DNA of 64,000 nt, taken from assembly GCA_002256395.1 (NCBI GenBank), contig NKJG01000001.1:62001-126000 (forward strand), read 5' to 3'. The position numbers and the translations under genes were made by a program. The DNA is from Bacteroidetes bacterium B1(2017) (lineage in GTDB: Bacteria; Bacteroidota; Bacteroidia; UKL13-3). This document shows, in pieces, positions 54,009 through 63,320 of the stretch. The notes beneath the pieces are model-generated. The model had not been told where the DNA came from and searched no databases. It was given only the letters and a program-made list of their open reading frames with translations. Each line of letters begins with the position of its first letter. Position 1 is the first letter of the stretch.

Positions 54009-55295
54009 ATGAAGAAATGGCTCTTTTTACCTGCCTTTTTTATGTATGCCTTTTCGGCATGGGCTCAAACAGATAGTATACTTGAAGTTGGGCTCACACA
54101 ATATAGTAAAGACGATAGGTTTGACAAATATCAATTAACACTTGCCTTGTTTTTAACGGAAGGCGACACTATCTATTCAATGGATTTTGAAGGGAGTAGG
54201 CCAAGCGTTCCAATTCAAATAAAGCGCCCAAAGGGGTATCAATATTATGCTTATGGCTATGTTTTTTTTAGTGGAACACAAAATAAATATAACCCTGGCT
54301 ATGTAACTGTTTTGGTTTGCAACCCCTACAACAAGCATCCTCATTTATTTTTAGACTATAACCAGAACTTTGATTTTACAGATGACCCAAGGTTTACCAT
54401 GCCCTTTTTTGATGAACCTGGTGTTGAAATTGAATTGGCGAATGGTGAAATTAATACAGGTAGAATAAAGTTGGTTCTTACACGTAATAAGCTTTTTGGA
54501 CAAAAGTATGATTTCAAGAAGCAGATGGATGAGTATTACGAAATGGCGTATAAGGGCAGAAAGTTTGTGGGCTTGGAATTTACGTACAGAGAACAGCGTT
54601 ATATTACTCGTTCGGGTATGGTGAAGCAAGGTAGAGAATCGTTTAAAATTGCCTTATTGGATGCAAATGCAAATGGTATATATAATGATGCAGAAGTAGA
54701 CAAAATACTCTTTGTGAATGCAAATGATACGGTATTGGATGCCACAAACCCATTGAATTTTGTGGTATTTTCAAAAAAAGGAAAGAATACCTATTTCGAA
54801 AAAAACGATAAACTGTATCAAGTTATAGAAGCCGATCCAGCAGGATTATACATTCGTTTTAAGCAAAGTACGGATGAGGTTGATTTCAATAAAATTAAGG
54901 TTGGAAAGAAAATACCAAAAGTAAAGCTTACTTTAGTTAAAGGCGAAACCTTAAAGATTAAGAAGCTTAGACGCAAAGAAGTATATATTTACTTTGGCAG
55001 TAAAACGAGCAAGAACTTTAAATCGGACACCATGCTATTGCGCCAAATTGCCGCTTTAGACACTAACAATTTGAAGGTTATTTGCGTATTGTATGTGAAT
55101 AAGAGTTATGAGCTAAGAATATTTCAAACAGATGCACAACCCAATTATATTTTAGCTTATGGTACAAAGGAATTAAGCAATAAATTGGGTATTAATAGTG
55201 TGCCTCAAACCTTATATTTAGGCAAACGCCGCAGGGTAAAAAAATATGGTCTGAACCCAAATGAATTTTTGAGATCGTATTTAGAGAAAAATTAG
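54009..55295 (+). CDS. Secreted protein with thioredoxin-like C-terminus lacking the CxxC
   Basis: I start at the ATG at 54009 (MKKWLFLPAFFMYAFSAWAQ), 428 residues, a good signal peptide; the TTG at 54000 is unlikely. The middle region has DYNQNFDFTDDPRF and GIYNDAEVDKILF, which resemble Ca-binding or EF-hand-like loops. The C-terminal ~120 residues (KIPKVKLTLVKGETLK, EVYIYFGSKTSKNF, SVPQTLYLGKRRRV) recall a thioredoxin/TlpA fold with the active-site cysteines absent. I do not recognise a specific family. It may have a non-redox binding role. Confidence 0.68.
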   Translation: MKKWLFLPAFFMYAFSAWAQTDSILEVGLTQYSKDDRFDKYQLTLALFLTEGDTIYSMDFEGSRPSVPIQIKRPKGYQYYAYGYVFFSGTQNKYNPGYVTVLVCNPYNKHPHLFLDYNQNFDFTDDPRFTMPFFDEPGVEIELANGEINTGRIKLVLTRNKLFGQKYDFKKQMDEYYEMAYKGRKFVGLEFTYREQRYITRSGMVKQGRESFKIALLDANANGIYNDAEVDKILFVNANDTVLDATNPLNFVVFSKKGKNTYFEKNDKLYQVIEADPAGLYIRFKQSTDEVDFNKIKVGKKIPKVKLTLVKGETLKIKKLRRKEVYIYFGSKTSKNFKSDTMLLRQIAALDTNNLKVICVLYVNKSYELRIFQTDAQPNYILAYGTKELSNKLGINSVPQTLYLGKRRRVKKYGLNPNEFLRSYLEKN

Positions 55296-55310
55296 GTTCG
55301 GCCTAAAACC

Positions 55311-56075
55311 TTACCAACTACCGCCGGCACCGCCACCACCAAAGCTACCACCGCCAAAGCCACCAAAGCTGCCGCCACCACTGCTGCCACCACCACCAAA
55401 GCCGCCGCCACCACTAAAGCCACCGCCGCCAAAGGTTCCAATGAATGGGCCAGGACCATAAAACATTCCGCCCCTACCGCCTCTGCCACCTTTGCCAAAA
55501 AAGATAATAAATAGGAATACCAGAATGATAATGATGATCAAAATTGCAGAAGGAGGTTGTTTGCCTCCTTTACCTCTTGGATTTTCATTAATATACTCGC
55601 CAGAAGCAGCGCGCATGATGATGTCTGTTGCTTCTTCTAGTCCTTGATAATAATTTTGTTGCTTAAAATTAGGCTTAATATTTTCCTCAATAATTCGTTT
55701 CGAAAGCGCATCGGTAATGGTGCCTTCCATGCCATAGCCGTTTTGAATTCTAACTTTTCTATCGGCAAGGGCAATGTAAATTAATAGGCCATTATTTTTG
55801 CCCTTCATACCTATCTGCCAACTTTCGGCAAGGCGTTGGCTATAATCAAAATCGTCTTCGCCTTCAAGCGAATTTTCAATTACGATGGCAATTTGGGTAG
55901 ATGTGCTATCGCTATAAGCAAGCAATTTAGCTTCTAAAGCACTTTGTTGCTCAGCAGATAATGCTCCTACATAATCGTTTACTAACCTAGGAGGATTGGG
56001 TTTTGAAGGCAAATCTTTTGCCTGAACAGCTACCAAGCTGAAGAAAAGAACAAAAAAACTAAGTAATTTATTCAT
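55311..56075 (-). CDS. TPM-domain protein with glycine-rich tail
   Basis: I start at 56075 (MNKLLSFFVLFFSLVAVQA), 254 residues, for a clean signal peptide; a longer frame reaches 56105. After it comes a TPM domain (RLVNDYVGALSAEQQSALEAK, SQRLAESWQIGMKGKNNG, KVRIQNGYGMEGTI), a membrane helix (SAILIIIIILVFLFIIFF, about 195-215), and a Gly/Ser/Phe-rich tail (GGGGFGGGGS). TPM proteins are linked to membrane and photosystem repair in other groups. The start overlaps the upstream TPM gene by 8 bases. Confidence 0.88.
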   Translation of the reverse strand: MNKLLSFFVLFFSLVAVQAKDLPSKPNPPRLVNDYVGALSAEQQSALEAKLLAYSDSTSTQIAIVIENSLEGEDDFDYSQRLAESWQIGMKGKNNGLLIYIALADRKVRIQNGYGMEGTITDALSKRIIEENIKPNFKQQNYYQGLEEATDIIMRAASGEYINENPRGKGGKQPPSAILIIIIILVFLFIIFFGKGGRGGRGGMFYGPGPFIGTFGGGGFSGGGGFGGGGSSGGGSFGGFGGGSFGGGGAGGSW

Positions 56076-56517
56076 GTTTAGTTCCTTCCCCAAAAGAAAT
56101 CTCATTACTTAATTCGTTGGTATCGTTTGATTGATATGGGAAATGAGCTTTCAATTTTAGTCCAACATGAAGGATAGCTTCGGATAAACCTGCAGCATAG
56201 TTCCCTGAACCAAAATGGTTGCGCATTCCTTCCAACTCTTCTTTCCAAAAATTATCCCCTACTCTATCATGAATACCCGAATCGCCTAGGATGGCAATTT
56301 TTCTATCCTCGGTGGCAACATAAATGAGTACCCCATTTTTCAATTCGGTTGAATTCATCTTTAATTGATAAAACACTTCCTTGGCACGCTCAATTGGATC
56401 AAGCTTGCATGTAGGTTCAACATGAACCCGAATTTCGCCAGAGCTTTCCTTTTCGGCAGCTTGAATGGCGGATACAATAAGAGCCTGATCGGCTTTTGAA
56501 AAACTAGGTTTGCCCAT
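56068..56517 (-). CDS. Short TPM-domain protein
   Basis: A 149-residue protein with a TPM fold (SKADQALIVSAIQAAEKESSGEIRVHVE, LKNGVLIYVATEDRKIAILGDSGIHDRVGD) but no signal peptide or membrane helix. It overlaps the longer TPM gene by 8 bases and follows lemA after a small hairpin, in the lemA-TPM-TPM order common in Bacteroidota. Confidence 0.88.
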   Translation of the reverse strand: MGKPSFSKADQALIVSAIQAAEKESSGEIRVHVEPTCKLDPIERAKEVFYQLKMNSTELKNGVLIYVATEDRKIAILGDSGIHDRVGDNFWKEELEGMRNHFGSGNYAAGLSEAILHVGLKLKAHFPYQSNDTNELSNEISFGEGTKHE

Positions 56518-56542
56518 TTAAATTTATTTTGCCACACTTACT

Positions 56543-56589
56543 AAAAAGCATGGAGATTCAACTGTTTTAGAAGAAAACTCCATGCCTTT
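56543..56589 (-). terminator. Weak hairpin between lemA and the TPM genes
   Basis: Arms GCATGGAG (56548-56555) and CTCCATGC (56578-56585), with five T on the minus-strand exit side. The loop is long (22 bases), so any terminator is partial. Confidence 0.4.
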
Positions 56590-56608
56590 AGGTTTAAAAA
56601 ATATTCAA

Positions 56609-57199
56609 TTAGAATTTTACTTCTGGAGCTTTATCGGCACCTGCCACAGCTTCAAAGTAACCCTTTTTATCGAAACCGAACATTCCGGCGTATAATACTT
56701 GGGGGAATTTACGTATGTATGAGTTGTAATCTTTAACTACGTCGTTAAACTTACCACGTTCAACGGCAATTCTATTTTCGGTACCTTCTAATTGCGATTG
56801 TAATTCTTTAAAATTCTCTGTCGCCCTTAATTGTGGATATTGTTCTGCCACAACCATTAAACGACCAAGAGCTTGAGACAATTCGCCTTGAGAAGCCTGG
56901 AATTTTTGAATTTGATCTGGACTTAATTTGCTGGCATCTACTTTTACTTGAGTAGCACTTGCACGCGCATTAATTACATCGGTAAGGGTTTTTTGTTCGA
57001 AATTTGCCACCCCTTTTACGGTATTAACCAGGTTTGGAATCAAATCTGAACGGCGTTGGTACACGTTTTCAACCTGAGCCCAAGAAGAGCTTACGGTTTC
57101 TTGCTTGCTAACCATGTTGTTGTAACTACCACAACCGTTGAACACTAGCAATAACAGGGCTGCGCCAATAACTAAAAGGATAATGTTGCTTCTTTTCAT
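56609..57199 (-). CDS. lemA: LemA family protein
   Basis: A 196-residue protein: lipobox-like NGCGSYNNMVSKQE after a membrane/lipoprotein signal (LLVIGAALLLLVFNGC), then the coiled-coil LemA body (VENVYQRRSDLIPNLVNTVKG, RLMVVAEQYPQLRATENFKEL, RFNDVVKDYNSYIRKFP-like). Its function is unknown in general. It precedes two TPM-domain genes as in many genomes. Confidence 0.94.
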   Translation of the reverse strand: MKRSNIILLVIGAALLLLVFNGCGSYNNMVSKQETVSSSWAQVENVYQRRSDLIPNLVNTVKGVANFEQKTLTDVINARASATQVKVDASKLSPDQIQKFQASQGELSQALGRLMVVAEQYPQLRATENFKELQSQLEGTENRIAVERGKFNDVVKDYNSYIRKFPQVLYAGMFGFDKKGYFEAVAGADKAPEVKF

Positions 57200-57308
57200 T
57201 GTTTTAATGATTTATAGATAGGGCAAGATACAAATTAGTATCCAAAGTTTTTTGTCACTGACAAAATGTACATTGCTTATCGACCAACAGCTTTATTTTG
57301 AAGTGGAA

Positions 57309-57339
57309 TTGCCTTTTTAGGTCATATACCTTAGGTTTG
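57309..57339 (+). promoter_or_regulatory. Candidate promoter for the GT9 gene
   Basis: TTG (57309-57311), 20 bases, then TAGGTTTG (57332-57339), a full -7 match. It lies 46 bases before the ATG at 57386. Confidence 0.6.
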
Positions 57340-57385
57340 CCTAAACTTATGGCAGTAAAAAACCATAAAATTGGCTCAAGCAATT

Positions 57386-58456
57386 ATGATTTACAAAGCA
57401 GACTGTTTACATTTTAAGGGACATATTCCTTGCAAACCACACAAGCAACATGGGTATCATTGCCAAGATTGTGTGGCATATACACCGGTTTCGAAACGCA
57501 TATTAATACTTAAATTAGGTGCTATTGGCGATGTAATTAGAACCACACCTTTAGTAGTAAAGTTTAAACAGTTGTATCCAAACTGCAAAATTACTTGGCT
57601 TACATGGACACCCGATATTTTGCCATCATCGCAAATTGATGAGATTTTAAAGTGGGATCATAACTCTATTATGTATGCCCAACACAGCTCTTGGGATATT
57701 GCCATTAACTTGGATAAAGAAAAAGAGGCAGGTGCATTATTGAAGGTTGTTGATGCCAAAGAAAAGTTTGGATTTGTTTTAAAAGACAATGAAATACAAC
57801 CCATAAATGAATTGGCTCAGCATAAATTTAATACAGGTATGTTTGATGATATTAGTAAAGCTAATACCAAAAGTTACCTACAAGAAATTTTTGAAATTTG
57901 TGGCTATGAGCATGCTGGAGAGCCTTATTTAATGGATACTCACAGCGATAAAGGTTATACTTGGAACCTGCCAAAAGGAAAGAAAATTATTGGAATGAAT
58001 ACTGGTTGTGGTGGCCGATGGACAACTAGATTATGGAGTATAGATAAATGGGTGGAATTAGTTGCCTTAGTAAAAATACAACACCCAGATGCCGAAATTT
58101 TGTTATTAGGTGGTGAGGCAGAAGATGCCAGAAACAAAGAAATACAAAAACGCTCTGGCGCTACTTATTTAGGATATTACAGCTTATTTGAATTTATAAA
58201 CTTGGTAAACCAATGTGAATTGGTAATTACGCAAGTTACCATGGGCATGCATATTACCTTGGCTTTGGGCAAGAAAATTATTTTAATGAACAATATCTTT
58301 AATCCAAACGAATTTGATTTGTTTGGAAAAGGAGAAATTGTGATGCCAAATAAAAGCTGCAAATGCTTTTATAGAGGCAGCTGTGTAGATGGCACATCAT
58401 GCATGGAAGAATTACCTGCAGAAAAGATTGCTGAGGCCGTTGCGAGACACTTATAG
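57386..58456 (+). CDS. Glycosyltransferase family 9 protein with cysteine-rich ends
   Basis: I start at the ATG at 57386 (MIYKADC), 356 residues; the TTG 15 bases earlier is less likely. A Cys-rich N-terminus (CLHFKGHIPCKPHKQHGYHC followed by QDC) precedes the GT-B core (KRILILKLGAIGDVIRTTP, NTGCGGRWTTRLW, VTQVTMGMHITLALG-like). The C-terminus has CKCFYRGSCVDGTSCMEEL. Both ends look metal-binding. GT9 enzymes (WaaF/WaaC type) add heptose or similar to LPS core. It stands alone here, far from the main glycan locus. Confidence 0.85.
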   Translation: MIYKADCLHFKGHIPCKPHKQHGYHCQDCVAYTPVSKRILILKLGAIGDVIRTTPLVVKFKQLYPNCKITWLTWTPDILPSSQIDEILKWDHNSIMYAQHSSWDIAINLDKEKEAGALLKVVDAKEKFGFVLKDNEIQPINELAQHKFNTGMFDDISKANTKSYLQEIFEICGYEHAGEPYLMDTHSDKGYTWNLPKGKKIIGMNTGCGGRWTTRLWSIDKWVELVALVKIQHPDAEILLLGGEAEDARNKEIQKRSGATYLGYYSLFEFINLVNQCELVITQVTMGMHITLALGKKIILMNNIFNPNEFDLFGKGEIVMPNKSCKCFYRGSCVDGTSCMEELPAEKIAEAVARHL

Positions 58457-58475
58457 AAAAGGCCTAAAGGCCTCC
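58455..58475. repeat. GGCCTAAAGGCC hairpin element, copy 2
   Basis: These 21 bases are identical to 26242-26262. They begin at the stop codon of the GT9 gene. Confidence 0.75.
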
Positions 58476-58490
58476 TAAAAAAATAGATTC

Positions 58491-58532
58491 AAAAATAATA
58501 GCCCGGGCATAAATACCCGGGCTATTATTTTT
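58491..58532. terminator. Strong bidirectional terminator between GT9 gene and bcp
   Basis: A perfect 17-base stem (58491-58507 with 58516-58532) with AAAAATAATAGCCCGGG and an 8-base loop CATAAATA. T-rich on both outer sides. Confidence 0.9.
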
Positions 58533-58547
58533 ATAGATTATGGAACA

Positions 58548-59000
58548 TTAAATCAATTGAGAAGTATGATTTTTAGTATCTACCTTTTCGATAATTTTTT
58601 CAATTTTACCTTTTTCGTCGATAACAAAAGTGGTTCTTAGAATACCCATGTATTTTTTGCCATACATGCTTTTTTCGCCCCAAGTTCCATAGGAAAGTGC
58701 TACTGCATTATCTTCATCGGCAAGGAGTGAAAAAGGAAGTTCGTGCTTTGCAATAAATTTTTGGTGTTTAGCTGCAGTATCTGGACTAACCCCTAAAACC
58801 GCGTATCCATTAGCCAAAAAGGTATGGTAATTATCTCTTAAATCACACGCCTCGGCTGTACAACCAGGAGTATCGTCTTTCGGATAAAAATATAGTACCA
58901 ATTTTTTTCCTTTAAATGATGCTAATGAAACCAGTTCATTGTTTTCATTTATTGCTTTAAATGCAGGAGCCTTATCTCCTACTTGTAATGTTAGTGCCAT
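58548..59000 (-). CDS. bcp: Thioredoxin-dependent thiol peroxidase (Bcp/PrxQ)
   Basis: A 150-residue Prx of the PrxQ group. The peroxidatic Cys is in YPKDDTPGCTAEACDLRDNY with the second Cys 5 residues on (1-Cys to resolving Cys spacing of Bcp). It reduces alkyl hydroperoxides. The ATG at 59000 is well placed. Confidence 0.95.
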   Translation of the reverse strand: MALTLQVGDKAPAFKAINENNELVSLASFKGKKLVLYFYPKDDTPGCTAEACDLRDNYHTFLANGYAVLGVSPDTAAKHQKFIAKHELPFSLLADEDNAVALSYGTWGEKSMYGKKYMGILRTTFVIDEKGKIEKIIEKVDTKNHTSQLI

Positions 59001-59044
59001 TGCTAAATAGTTTTAAATAGAAACCACAAAAAGTAGTTTTTGTT

Positions 59045-60895
59045 TTACCTTAATTCCATTGGAAAATGCTTCTCCAAGATATTGCCTTTTGCATCTTCTA
59101 AGATAATTTTTAAATCAGCAAAAATTTGGAGATTACCTTCATTTTGGTTTTGCTGAATACTTTGTTTAACCAAGGTATACATCTCATCAAAATAATACGT
59201 TATTTGTTGGTTTTTAAGATCGTAATCCAACAATATCCAATTCTCATTTAGATAGGCATTAAACTTAGAGATACCTGTAAAATTATCTTTAATCTCAAAA
59301 TCCCAACGAGCAGTATCATTTTCCTTTTCTGGGTTTTTAAATCGAATGGGTTTAATGGTTGGAGCGGTGGTATCTAATGCTACACAATAATTACCAAAGT
59401 TAGCGCCTTTGCCTCTTACCCATCCTTTATCGAAGGTTCCGCCAGCACTTCTTAAAAAATCTGATTTGCCATTTGAATACGCCAAAACCAATTTATTTTC
59501 TAAGCCTGGAGCAAAACCACTTGGTTCAATAGCAATATCAAAAGCTGCCTGAATGGGTACATTTGGGGTATGAAAAGAATACTCTTTTGAGTAAGTATCT
59601 TTTTGCGGAAAGAGCGTTTGAAGTTCATAATAAACCGTATCGTAAATAGACTTTGGATCAAGCTTAATAACAATTCCATTGCCTTGAACCAATTGCGATT
59701 TGCCCGGCAAAAGCATTTGTTTACCCTCAATAGATTTTAGGTAAGCCATTCTATCTGCATCTGGTTTTGGGGCGCCAATTTTATATAGACACTTCAGGTA
59801 ATAGGTGTTTTTATTAAAATCCTTCACTACAAAAAGCAATTCACCCGTTTGCGATTGCATAGATTCAAAACTTATTCTTCCCTTACGGACATCGGTGGTA
59901 TAGGTGCTAAACATGTTTCCATCATCTATAAAACACTTTTGAATTCTAGTTTTTTCAATTCTATACCAAGGGTAATCTATATGTGCATTTATGTATTTAC
60001 TTTCATCGAAAGCAAACTGGTTAAGTGTATGCTTAAAAGTGGGTGTTCCATTAAGTTTTAAGGCATATTCATAAATCCCTTTTTCGTCTTTTGCATTATG
60101 GATATAATCATAGGTTTCTATTCCAAACCCATACGTATCGGGGTCTACAAGCAGAGTATCTTTAAGCACCCAAATAGAATCGCGCAGCAAAGTAGTTTTA
60201 GGCTGAACCAAAATTTGTTTTTTAAGGAGGAGCCCTTCTGCTACAAATTTGTATATATGAATTTTAAAAATAGTAGGCTTTAAAGTATCTATTGGAACCA
60301 AACCAAAAAGGGCTGGGTTCTTTATTTTTTCTGTTTTGGTATCCCGTATTTCGTAATGCAAATGCGGACCACTACTTGTTCCACTATTTCCACTCCAGCC
60401 AATGGTATCGCCCTTTTTAACTTTAAGAAAAGGTTTCAAAAATATTTTATCAAACTCAAAGGTTTGGTTGATGTATTGATATTGATGAATCCAATCGGCA
60501 ACGGGACCATTATAGGCTTGCAGGTGGCCATAAACCGTGCTATACCCATTTGGATGCTCGATATAAATAGCTTTACCATAACCACCCTTTTGTATCTTAA
60601 TACGAGATATAACGCCATCTGCTGCGGCGTAAACAGGCAAACCTTCGTGGCCATTCGTACGCAAATCAATTCCACTATGAAAATGATTATCCCTTAGACC
60701 ACCGAAAGGTGAAACTAAATTTGGGAGTGAATCAAGCGGATAGCGAAAGTAGCTTTGAGCGCTTAGGAAAGAAGGGAAAAATAGAAAGAGAAACAGAAAG
60801 AGAAAGAGGTTGGCGCTGGGAAGTGCTTTGCTAGCCGAAGCTTTAGCGGAGGTTAGGGAGGTGGGATGTGGGTGATATGTGGCTGAGGATTGCAT
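59045..60895 (-). CDS. M23 family metallopeptidase, repeat-derived N-terminus
   Basis: A 616-residue protein. The N-terminal stretch (residues 1-30, TYHPHPTSLTSAKASASKA) and the LF repeats of the signal (LFLFLFLFLFF) are encoded by repeat-like DNA (60781-60890). After the signal comes the M23 domain, with zinc ligands in NHFHSGIDL and GPHLHYEI. The rest is beta-rich with no further domain I can name. The peptidase cleaves cell-wall cross-links or is a LytM-like regulator. Its ATG overlaps the stop of the FAH-type gene by 1 base (TAATG). Confidence 0.87.
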   Translation of the reverse strand: MQSSATYHPHPTSLTSAKASASKALPSANLFLFLFLFLFFPSFLSAQSYFRYPLDSLPNLVSPFGGLRDNHFHSGIDLRTNGHEGLPVYAAADGVISRIKIQKGGYGKAIYIEHPNGYSTVYGHLQAYNGPVADWIHQYQYINQTFEFDKIFLKPFLKVKKGDTIGWSGNSGTSSGPHLHYEIRDTKTEKIKNPALFGLVPIDTLKPTIFKIHIYKFVAEGLLLKKQILVQPKTTLLRDSIWVLKDTLLVDPDTYGFGIETYDYIHNAKDEKGIYEYALKLNGTPTFKHTLNQFAFDESKYINAHIDYPWYRIEKTRIQKCFIDDGNMFSTYTTDVRKGRISFESMQSQTGELLFVVKDFNKNTYYLKCLYKIGAPKPDADRMAYLKSIEGKQMLLPGKSQLVQGNGIVIKLDPKSIYDTVYYELQTLFPQKDTYSKEYSFHTPNVPIQAAFDIAIEPSGFAPGLENKLVLAYSNGKSDFLRSAGGTFDKGWVRGKGANFGNYCVALDTTAPTIKPIRFKNPEKENDTARWDFEIKDNFTGISKFNAYLNENWILLDYDLKNQQITYYFDEMYTLVKQSIQQNQNEGNLQIFADLKIILEDAKGNILEKHFPMELR

Positions 60896-61503
60896 TATTT
60901 TACTTCGAAGCTTAACATAGAGGCATCTTCTATGAAGCCTTCAAGTTTATCGCCAATGGCAACGGGACCAACACCTGCGGGGGTTCCAGTATAAATTAAA
61001 TCGCCAACCTTTAGGGTAAAGTATTGAGAGATAAAACTTATAATTTTATCGAAAGAAAAAATCATATCACGTGTATTTCCTTGCTGAACCCATTCTTGGT
61101 TTTTCTTTAAACCAAAGTTAATATTACTTAGATCTAAATTTTCGATTGAAATAAAATTGCCAATAGGAGCCGAACCATCGAAGCCTTTAGCCAATTCCCA
61201 AGGCAAGCCTTTGGCCTTAAGTTGAGCTTGCAAATCGCGAGCAGTAAAATCTACACCTAAACCAATTTCAGAAAAATAATTACGAGCAAATTTCTCTTGG
61301 ATGTTTTTGCCAACCTTATTAATCTTAATTACCAATTCAATTTCGTGGTGTACATCGTTGCTAAAATGTGGTAGGTAGAAATCTTCGCCAGCACGCAAAA
61401 GGGCAGTATCGGGCTTAGAAAATACTACAGGATTCTCAGGCACAGCGTTACCTAACTCTTTAGCATGCTCACTATAATTTCTACCTATGCAAAATATCTT
61501 CAT
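60895..61503 (-). CDS. Fumarylacetoacetate hydrolase-family protein
   Basis: A 202-residue FAH-fold protein: IFCIGRNYSEHAKELGN, HHEIELVIKINKVGKNI (metal-binding Glu residues), GLGVDFTARDLQ, KGFDGSAPIGNFIS and DLIYTGTPAGVGPV. It is close to the short acylpyruvase/oxaloacetate decarboxylase-like group (YcgM). Catalysis is likely in the cytoplasm, and the substrate is a beta-diketo acid. It overlaps the M23 gene by 1 base. Confidence 0.93.
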   Translation of the reverse strand: MKIFCIGRNYSEHAKELGNAVPENPVVFSKPDTALLRAGEDFYLPHFSNDVHHEIELVIKINKVGKNIQEKFARNYFSEIGLGVDFTARDLQAQLKAKGLPWELAKGFDGSAPIGNFISIENLDLSNINFGLKKNQEWVQQGNTRDMIFSFDKIISFISQYFTLKVGDLIYTGTPAGVGPVAIGDKLEGFIEDASMLSFEVK

Positions 61504-61542
61504 ATTTAATTTTCAAATTGGATAAAACTATTAACCTAAATT

Positions 61543-63240
61543 CTACTTTTTCAATTCAGATGAAACAAACTCCATCAGACTTTTAATATACTCTTCAGAG
61601 AAATCAAATTTAATACCTGCGGTTTCATAAATCTCGCCAATACTTTTTGTATAGCCAAGGCTTAGAGCACTTTTATATTGTTCTATGGCCTTAGCTTTAT
61701 TTCCTAAATAATTTCTCCAAACAGATAATGCTCCTAATTGAGCCATACCATATTCTATATAATAAAAAGGCACTTCAAACAAATGCAATTGCTTTTGCCA
61801 TGTATACGCTTGAAAATGCTCATAGCCTTCCCAATTAACGGTTCCTGTTCCAAAATCTTTACTCAGTTTCATCCAATATTCTTTGCGTTCTTGGGCAGTA
61901 TGTGTTGGGTTCTCGTAAATCCAATGTTGAAACTTATCAATAGTAGCAATCCAAGGAAGAATCTTAATAATACCTTCTAGATGTTCTTCTTTGGCACGTT
62001 TAAAATCATTTGGATCGGGATAAAACTCATCTTGACCTTCGTAGCTAATTAACTCCATGCTCATGCTGGCTAATTCGGCCACTTCGCTCGGGCAATTTTT
62101 AAACGAGGATAATTCTAAATCTTTGCTCAAGAAAGAATGCACGGCATGACCACCCTCGTGAACCATGGTTTCCACATCGCGGGTACTGCTAGCAGCATTC
62201 ATAAAAATAAAAGGCACATTGGTTTCGGCCATAGGATAATTGTAACCACCAGGTGCTTTCCCTTTTCTGCTTTCCAAATCCAAACGATTCATATCGTCCA
62301 TGGTCTTTATGCAATAGGCAAAATAATCATCCACCTTAGCAAAGCACTTAATGGTTTTTTCTAATAAATCGGCACCACTTGTAAAAGGTTCAAGAGCTGG
62401 TTTATTTTCTACATCTACCTCCATATCCCAAGGGCGCAAAGTAAACCCTAGGGCAGCTTGGCGTTTTAAATTAAAATCTTTTACCAAAGGCAAAACTTGC
62501 TTTTGAATAGCTTCATGAAAATTAAAGCAATCTTTAGGGGTATAATCAAACCTACCCATGGCAGCAAACATATAATCTCTAAAATTGGCAAAGCCAGCAT
62601 TTAAAGCCACTTGGTGCCTAAGTTTAATAAGTGTGTCAAATAAATTATCTAATTCTTCTGTATGAGCAGCACGCTTTTCATTTATTTTTTTGAAGGCTTC
62701 TTCTCTCAAATTTCTATCCGTACTTTTTAGGTAATTAGCTGCTTGTTGAAGCGTAAGTTCTTTACCTTCCATTTCCACACTCATACTCCCTAAAATACTT
62801 CCATATTTTTGCGATTCGGCGGCAATTTGAGCCATTAAAGGAATGTTTTCTTCTCTAAATAATTCTATTTCCTTTTTGAGCCCCCGTAGGTAAATAAAAT
62901 ATTTTTGCTGATCTAATTCTGCAACAAATGGGCAGGCAATTAACTTTTTATTTAAGGCATCGGTGATAGGAGAAATTTGGGGTTCAATTTCGCTCACAAA
63001 AAACAAGTAAGCTTCTTCAAGCGTTTTGTTATTGGTATCGCAGGTCATGCGAACATAACGCCAAGCTAAATCTTCGCTTACAAAAGCTTCCAATTCACTT
63101 CTATGTTTGAGCCAAGTTTCTAACTCAGCTTTGGAATTTATTTCTCTGTTTACTAATTGAGAAAAGTAAGGTTCAAGAACTTCCCAAGAAGTAATCTTTA
63201 ATTTATCGGCCAAAAATTTGTGATGGATAATAGTAAGCAT
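61543..63240 (-). CDS. M3-family oligoendopeptidase (PepF-like)
   Basis: A 565-residue metallopeptidase. The zinc motif is MVHEGGHAVHSFL, with the second Glu downstream (ELASMSMELISYEG). The N-terminal helical region and the LYFFVSEIEPQ-type start fit the M3 (thimet-like, OppF) family. It is cytoplasmic and degrades short peptides. It lies 40 bases upstream of the FAH-family gene. Confidence 0.95.
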   Translation of the reverse strand: MLTIIHHKFLADKLKITSWEVLEPYFSQLVNREINSKAELETWLKHRSELEAFVSEDLAWRYVRMTCDTNNKTLEEAYLFFVSEIEPQISPITDALNKKLIACPFVAELDQQKYFIYLRGLKKEIELFREENIPLMAQIAAESQKYGSILGSMSVEMEGKELTLQQAANYLKSTDRNLREEAFKKINEKRAAHTEELDNLFDTLIKLRHQVALNAGFANFRDYMFAAMGRFDYTPKDCFNFHEAIQKQVLPLVKDFNLKRQAALGFTLRPWDMEVDVENKPALEPFTSGADLLEKTIKCFAKVDDYFAYCIKTMDDMNRLDLESRKGKAPGGYNYPMAETNVPFIFMNAASSTRDVETMVHEGGHAVHSFLSKDLELSSFKNCPSEVAELASMSMELISYEGQDEFYPDPNDFKRAKEEHLEGIIKILPWIATIDKFQHWIYENPTHTAQERKEYWMKLSKDFGTGTVNWEGYEHFQAYTWQKQLHLFEVPFYYIEYGMAQLGALSVWRNYLGNKAKAIEQYKSALSLGYTKSIGEIYETAGIKFDFSEEYIKSLMEFVSSELKK

Positions 63241-63261
63241 AGGTATATGTATTAAGTAGGT

Positions 63262-63311
63262 TATAAAATTAAAAAAAGCCAGAGGCCAGAAGCTTGCAGC
63301 CAGCAGCTATT
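63262..63311. repeat. CCAG/GCCAG low-complexity repeat
   Basis: GCCAGAGGCCAGAAGC followed by CAGCCAGCAGC lies in the gap before the last gene. It is a variant of the CCAG-type intergenic repeats at 25662-25755. Confidence 0.4.
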
Positions 63312-63320
63312 ACTTTCAAA

